NCBI GenBank assembly: GCA_018136815.1 | Contig: CM030942.1 | Location: forward strand, 745,797 to 809,796 | Origin: Isochrysis galbana | Lineage: Eukaryota; Haptophyta; Isochrysidales; Isochrysidaceae | Direction: 5' to 3' | DNA: 64,000 bases | Part shown: one piece after another, positions 58,669-64,000 of the stretch | Layout of the letters: each line of letters opens with the position of its first letter | Numbering within the stretch: position 1 is the stretch's first letter | Program-made: the position numbers and the translations under genes | The notes under the pieces: generated by a model | The model's database searches: none | What the model saw: the letters and a program-made list of their open reading frames with translations, nothing else | What the model was told of the DNA's origin: nothing

Positions 58669-59540
58669 GGGGCCCCAGGGCGTATGGGTTCACGTTGACA
58701 CGCCCTCGAGGGCCCATTACAGTAGCTTGGGCAAGGTGTTAACCCATCTGGCCTCTTCCAAGTGTTGACGCAGGGCACAACAAGTGTTGACACAGTGTTG
58801 ACGCACTTCCATTAATGTAAGTGCTGCAGTTGCTGCTTGCTTTAGCGAGCAGCGCGGCAGCGCGCGCGAGGGAATGCGCGGTCACATGACAAAATGACCA
58901 TCGGGACGCGCGCGAGCGCCGCCTCGTCGCTGAGCGCGGGGCCGCGCAGGTGGAACGCGCAGGCGACGTGCAGTTCGCAACGCGAGCGTGCGAGCGTCGG
59001 CCGGTCGCGCACAGCGGCGAGCGCGGCGAGCGGCGAGCAGCCGGTCCACGGCCGTGAAGGCGTCGGCGGGCACCGCCGGCGCATCTGCGCCCGCGGCCGC
59101 CTCCCCACGCAGCAGGCGGCCCACGTTCACAGGGACTAGCACGGTCCCATCGTGCGCCGGCGCACCGCCCGCGTAGCGGCAGCAGCGCAGCTAGCGCGCG
59201 CATGCAGCAAGTGCAGCAGCCGCGCCAAGCTCCGAGTCGGCCGTGGCGCCCGCGCCGAAGAGCAACTCCCCACTTGGCCGTGCAGCTCCTCGCTCCTCGC
59301 TCCTCGTGCGCGCGCACGCGCGGCACGTAAGAGTCAGTGGGTGCGTGGGCGCGTGGGTGCACCGTAGCTACACAGTACACAGTCAGTACCGGCGGTGCGG
59401 CGGTGTGGTGTTAACCCGCTGATGGTACCAACACTTGCAGATTGAGGTGTTAACGCATGTGCCACACCTAGCCAATGGAGGTGTTAACGCAAAGTGGGTC
59501 AACACCGGGTAAACATGAACCCATACGCCCTGCGGGGCCC
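58669..59540. mobile_element. TIR transposon with GTGTTRAC subterminal repeats and GC-rich insert
   Basis: The ends GGGGCCCCAGGGCGTATGGG (58669) and the reverse complement of CCCATACGCCCTGCGGGGCC (to 59540) are inverted repeats of about 28 bp. Eight copies of GTGTTAAC or GTGTTGAC lie in the first 135 bp (58736, 58762, 58783, 58795) and last 135 bp (59407, 59447, 59481, and inverted at 59498). The middle, 58850-59320, is far more GC-rich and codes for no transposase; on the minus strand it reads like an alanine/arginine-rich protein fragment (VPVNVGRLLRGEAAAGADA). This looks like a non-autonomous element that has captured a piece of gene. Confidence 0.8.
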
Positions 59541-60300
59541 ATTAGAACCCGGACCCCCCCCTTGGGGCCCCACAACAAAACGTAATCAAAAACAGACAAA
59601 AGACGCTAAAATCGCAAAAGCTTAAAAAGCCCAACTTCGAACCGATGCCGGGCGCGCTGAGTGGCCGTTTCGACGATCCATCCGGATGAGGGCCCCCACC
59701 AGATACCAAATACGCATATCCCACCCGGATCGATGGTCAAGGCAATCGGGCAGGCCGCGCGCCGAACCCTCGTCGAAATCACCCATCCGCCGAGCCCATT
59801 GAACGAACGTTGAGCCGTCGCCGAGGGAGGCCCGGCGAGCCCAACTTTGAACCGATGCCGGGCGGGCCTTGGGCTCCTAAGCCTCATGGCTTTTTTGCTC
59901 AGCGCTCAGCACGAACAGCAGGATCATTCACAGCCTGCCTGCTACCTTCCCTTCCTACCTCAGTCAGCCTCGATCTCAATCTCCGTCGCCTCCTCCGCCT
60001 CGAGCTCTAGGGCTTGGCGGAAATGTCTCCTTTGGGCCGCCCAAATGTCTCGCAAAAATATGCGATGCCGGCGGCTGCCCAAATATCACGTGGAATATCA
60101 CGTTGTCAAATATAGATTTCATGTTGCGTGAGCTGCGGAATGGCGCATAGTCATTGCCCCCCGCGACAGACCCCCGCAGAACGGTGCGTGCGCTACCATA
60201 AGGAGTTAATGGTGCACCCCTACTGTACCACCCCCCGCGCGCCATCGTGCTACCACCTGTGAAATTCAAGAATTTCAACGTGCCTAGAAACTAGAAACCT
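59541..60300. other. repeat-derived sequence, no gene
   Basis: A ~27-bp direct repeat (GCCCAACTTCGAACCGATGC; GCCCAACTTTGAACCGATGC) lies at about 59630 and 59840. TA-GGGCTTGGCGGAAATGTC at about 60008 is the tip of a MITE related to 37884, with CCAAATGTCTC and CCAAATATCAC words following to 60115. A G run (60371-60402) starts beyond the end. Confidence 0.5.
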
Positions 60301-60917
60301 GTGAATAGATCTTCACTCCCGCCCCGGGCCCGCGCGCGCGCCCGGCTGACAGCTGCTGAGGCTGGCTCACCCCTTGCGGGGGGCGGGGGGGGGGGGGGGG
60401 GGAGGACTGGGCCCCCCCAGACGCCGCCCAGGCCGATCTGGAGCCGCCGCCCCCTCTCCACCTCTCTCCTCTCCCCTCCCCTCTCTCCTTCCCGCCTCTC
60501 CCCCCTCCCCCCCTCCTCTCTCTCTCTCCTCCCCTCTCTCCTTCTCCCCTCCCCCCCCCCCTGCGACGACGCCGACGGACACGCGCCGGAAGGAGTTTAT
60601 CTCAGCCCCCTCCCTGAGCAAAGTGGGCCCCCCACCTACTCTGTAAAGGGAGAGTGGAGGACTACTACGGCAATCAAGACACACCCCGCCTCGCTGCCTG
60701 TGTGCTCGTCACAGTCTCTCTCGCTCCTCCTCCCATTCTCGCCGACCTCTCGCGAAACTCTTCATGAGACTGCGGTGCTTTTCTCTCTTCTTCCGTCCCC
60801 CTCTGCGGTGCGGATTGCCCGTCGTCCGCCGCCTCTCTCACCCTTGGTGGGGTTGGGGTCTTTACCTTGCCTCTTTCCCCCCCCACCCCTCGCCCTCCCC
60901 GCTTCCCCCCGCCCGCG
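60301..60917. promoter_or_regulatory. C/T-rich upstream region of the ADP-ribosyltransferase gene
   Basis: A G run at 60385-60402 is followed by a long pyrimidine-rich stretch to 60560 and again at 60870-60915, as in front of the EF-hand gene at 4632. Open frames are low-complexity. It is probably promoter and 5' UTR. Confidence 0.45.
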
Positions 60918-63900
60918 ATGGGGGTCCACCACTCTCACCACAGCAACCACGGCGGACAGGGCTTCTCCCTGAGTAAGCGCGGGTCGCGAGCGGAACCCCA
61001 ACCCATACTGACCGAAGGCGTCCGCTACGACCTCTCCGATGACGACAAGAGTCTCGAGGGCGACCCCGCAGAGCCACCGCTGCCAAGTGAACCGAAGCGC
61101 AGTGCCACCATCGCCTCGATACGCGCGCAGGGGGCGTCCCACACGTCCCACAACTCCGAGCTGGCGCGGCTTTTCCCGCCGGACAGGTACGATACCTACG
61201 AGATGGGAGACATCGATGACTTCGTCGGAGGGCTTGGCATGCTTGTCGGCGCGCCCAACCCAGACCTGCTCAAGACGATGGCAGACGAGCACACGATACG
61301 GTATGACTCACAGTCCGAGTTCTTCACGGCGCCCTATTGGATCCGCACCACCTCCTATATCGAGTGGTGCTTCGTTACCGAGCCTGAGACCGGTCTGCAA
61401 AAGCTCGGACTTGAGCGCTGGCCGCAAGAAGGCCCAAATGCAATCCTGGTGTGCACAGCCTCCGACCGTACCTTGGAGCTGCCCGACGAGCTGCGACGCA
61501 CTCCGACTCCCCTCTCAGCATATCGTGACAAGATGAGGGAATACAATGAAGCGCTTGAGCAGAACAAGCTGAGCCCCATCATGGAGGAGGAGCTCATCGG
61601 AGGCCGGCTCTATTCAGGCCCGCTCTCCGTAAAATATCAGGCTGTCCTGCAAGCCATGGATTCAGCAGAGCCTGCCAGGCACCGGCGGTATATTGAGCTG
61701 TGCTCCGATGCACACGTGATGGAACGATACCTCGAGACGGCCCAGCACGATCCCCTCGCCGCCTGGGAGACAGCCAGAAACTCGTGCACTAATTATTCGA
61801 CGACATTGCACGTGATCAAGTCCTTGCTCCTCCGGCTCGGCAAGCTCATGACGGCTGCGAAGCTGTACCGTGGGGTCAGCGGGCTGGCGCCGCCACCTGG
61901 CTTTTGGAAGGAGCGGTTCGGTGTGCGCGGCGGCGTCGAACCTGGCTTCCTCGTCACCTCTTCCAACCGCCAAAAGGCAGTCGACTGGGCCAAGCATTTG
62001 CGAGAAAAAGACCCAGAGGACCCACGCAAGCATGGAGTGCTCTTTGAGATCAACCAAGGCTTCGTCGATCGTGGTGCGAGTATCGCCTGGCTCTCGCAGT
62101 ACCCGAGGAAGGACGAGGTCATCTTTCCGCCTCACACCGCCCTGCAGGTTACCGCTGTGCGTGACGAAGGTAGGCCGTCTTTACACAGCCAACAGCCCTG
62201 TCGCTGAGGTCAAGCGCAAAGGGGCCAGTAGCGCAGATCACGATGGGCCGAAGGCCCGATCATTTGCTGTTCATGAGAGAGGCCCGATATTACGCTATGG
62301 TTTGCACCTTTCCCTTCCTACACGCCCGCAGCGGTCCACAATGATCTCTTTCACCACACCTTGCGCATCTATGCTCGCGTTCCACAGGTGACATCATCGT
62401 GTTCGAGTGTCTAGCAACGGTGAACTCGAATGACATGCCAATGGACATGGTGGTCACACAGCGCCGCGATGGGCTAGCATGCATCGCGACGTCTCTCAAG
62501 TTCGGCCTGCAGCGCGAACTCGCCGAGGAGGCGAGACGTCCCGCAGCCCAAGAGTACCACCGCCTTGTCTTCGGCTGCGGTCCTGATCAGCCGGGACTTC
62601 TCAAGATGGATGAGCCTCGCGTATACAATACTCCGGACAGTTTCCGCGATGCGCTACGTGGTCTCTCAAACATCCAGAGTGACGTCATCCGACGGCACAC
62701 GAAGTTCGCATTCCACATCTGTCCCTCGCCGGGCAAACCACCCGTCCCGCTCGCAACACTCGTCCGAAACTTTGCAACGACTGAGCGAGAGGCAATTCTG
62801 GCGCGTAACGAGACAATCACTAAGTACACGGACGCAAAACTCACGACAGGTAGGCCCAAAGAAGCAGCTTTAGGGATCAACAAGTTTCTTGGCCTTGACG
62901 AACGGCTGCTTTGGGTAGGCATGGGTCGCGGGCTCGCAGCCATCGAAGAAGAGATCCGAAGCTGCGGATCGCAGGACGACATCGAGTGCCTCGAATATGT
63001 CTTGTACGGCACGGCTGGGCTTCATCCTCGCGAGTGGGAGCACTCCGGAGGCAAAAAGATGGATCAGTTCTACGAGGGCGTCCAGACGGATGAGCGACTT
63101 GGCAAAACGATCGACTACTTTGTACAGCACGAACAGGTGAGTAGGCTTCACCATATTCACTGCACACCTCGAGGGATGAAACATGAAACGTGTGGCTGTG
63201 TTCTGGCTCCTGACGACACCCGGCTTTCTCGATGCTGTCGTCCTTGTGAGTTGCGGCGATATGTCTCACTGTGTTCGTAGGCACGTGAAGCTGCACTTCT
63301 CATTGAACATGTAGTCGCACTTCGCCTCTACACTACGGCCGCATACAAGTCTATCAATGACCCGTTGCGTGGACGTGGTAACTATGCTAATGGGCCACAT
63401 CCGTTTCCGGTAAGGAGCTCTCTTGAGCACAGATGAAAAGGGCGGGAGACTCGCCGGGACCATGGTCATGGACCATAGCCTCCTCATGTGATGCCCTATG
63501 CCTCCGTAGGTCACGATTTGCTACATCACCGATGGCATAAAAAAGCTGCGCGCTGTCGGCGCATCTTTGCCCGATGCCAACACCAAGCGCGACTTTTGGA
63601 GAGGGATGCGGAATGTTGCGTTGCCCGAAGGTTTTCGTGAGACCGGTGGAACTGAATACGCGCCGCTCTCGACATCTAGCAACATCCTGGTGCGTCGTTG
63701 CCGGGTGTGGTAGGGATTCTTGCTGTGCTTGTTGTAACTAGGCCAAACGTCTCGACGTCCGAGCGTCGTTCTGAATCTCCCCGGCTTGCGAACTGTACAC
63801 AGGTGGCACTCAATTATTCTGATGGGGCCGAGGCGCGGCTACTTTTCAAGTTGACAACCTCATCATTTCTTGAGCGTGGCGCCGATTTACAGTTCTTGTC

Positions 63901-64000
63901 GGCGTTCCCTGGTGAAGTTGAGTTCCTGTACCCTCCACTCACTTTTCTCGATCCCACGGGCTGTGAGGAGGTTATTGAAACCGACTGCGGAATCAAGTAT
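60918..64000 (+). CDS. protein with two ADP-ribosyltransferase-like domains (3' end outside window)
   Basis: Exons 60918-62169, 62388-63136, 63281-63409, 63510-63689 and 63803 to beyond 64000, all GT-AG and in frame. Unit one ends near residue 410: LYRGVSGLAPPPGF (NAD-binding Arg), GVRGGVEPGFLVTSSNRQKA (STS-like) and SIAWLSQYPRKDEVIFPPHT. There the usual E-x-E is K-D-E: the catalytic Glu remains but the first Glu is Lys. Unit two, in exons 3-5, has IEHVVALRLYTTAAYKSIN, FRETGGTEYAPLSTSSN and FLSAFPGEVEFLYPPLTFL with an intact E-V-E. It is likely a cytosolic arginine-type mono-ADP-ribosyltransferase with one regulatory or altered domain. Such double-domain proteins are known from protists; the target is unknown. 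The first 100 residues (His/Ser-rich) look disordered. Confidence 0.8.

Noticed and set aside
58739-59380. 213-codon Arg/Cys/Ala-rich minus-strand frame
   Set aside because: It spans transposon TIR-proximal repeats and the GC-rich insert; composition follows GC content and there is no motif beyond a possible captured fragment.
60367-60684. Gly/Glu/Arg-rich minus-strand frame and Pro/Ser-rich plus frames
   Set aside because: Low-complexity pyrimidine tract; more likely promoter/5' UTR of the gene at 60918.

Overview
This is a nuclear segment of a eukaryotic alga rich in mobile elements. The evidence for that is GT-AG introns in several genes, a PAP/fibrillin plastid protein, an MsrA with an ER-type leader followed by a twin-arginine segment, SNARE, mRNA-capping, MYB, SET and SNF2 genes, long microsatellites and many non-LTR retroelement copies. 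The EF-hand proteins, double ADP-ribosyltransferase protein and virus-like insert fit a haptophyte best. Another alga with a secondary plastid, such as a pelagophyte, is not excluded. Calls rest on reading motifs; no database search was possible.

Layout. 1-2313: decayed virus-like DNA (SF3/D5-like helicase fragment and tail-like proteins) with an inversion breakpoint. 2400-4300: old LINE piece with a small retroposon nested in it. 4632-6575: EF-hand/adenylate-kinase-like gene. 6760-7540: retroelement ends. 8332-9780: R2R3-MYB. 9800-11200: microsatellites. 11260-14000: TIR element and LINE debris. 15054-16522: four-exon nucleoplasmin-like/acidic/SANT gene. 16800-20500: repeats, including a retroposon with an 18-bp target duplication. 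20624-21454: MsrA. 21790-24530: a 0.63-kb-arm palindrome with a retroposon inserted in its centre. 24632-27392: secreted EF-hand gene and SET gene, divergent. 28140-30767: more retroposons and a frameshifted cysteine-rich gene. 31692-37398: MFS transporter, SNF2 ATPase and Rieske protein. 37675-41870: a TA-flanked MITE, LINE debris, a 16-bp satellite and a TIR element. 41944-44676: divergent fibrillin and prenylated SNARE genes. 46484-48315: five-exon voltage-gated K+ channel. 48929-52085: the longest LINE, flanked by target duplications. 53341-53840: small membrane protein. 56560-57972: mRNA guanylyltransferase. 58669-59540: TIR transposon with a GC-rich insert. 60918-64000: double ADP-ribosyltransferase gene running off the window.

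The host genes look like unrelated housekeeping and signalling genes, often in divergent pairs (31692-33304/33612-36692; 41944-42585/42811-44676; 24632-26041/26736-27392). The repeats fall into a few families that recur across the window. These are an L1-like LINE, retroposons that begin with a hairpin and end in LINE-like 3' tails, elements with TA-GGGCGGTCAAACA ends, and elements with GGGC..GGAAATATTCC-type ends. Several insertions have clear 15-18 bp target-site duplications, which suggests recent retrotransposition.
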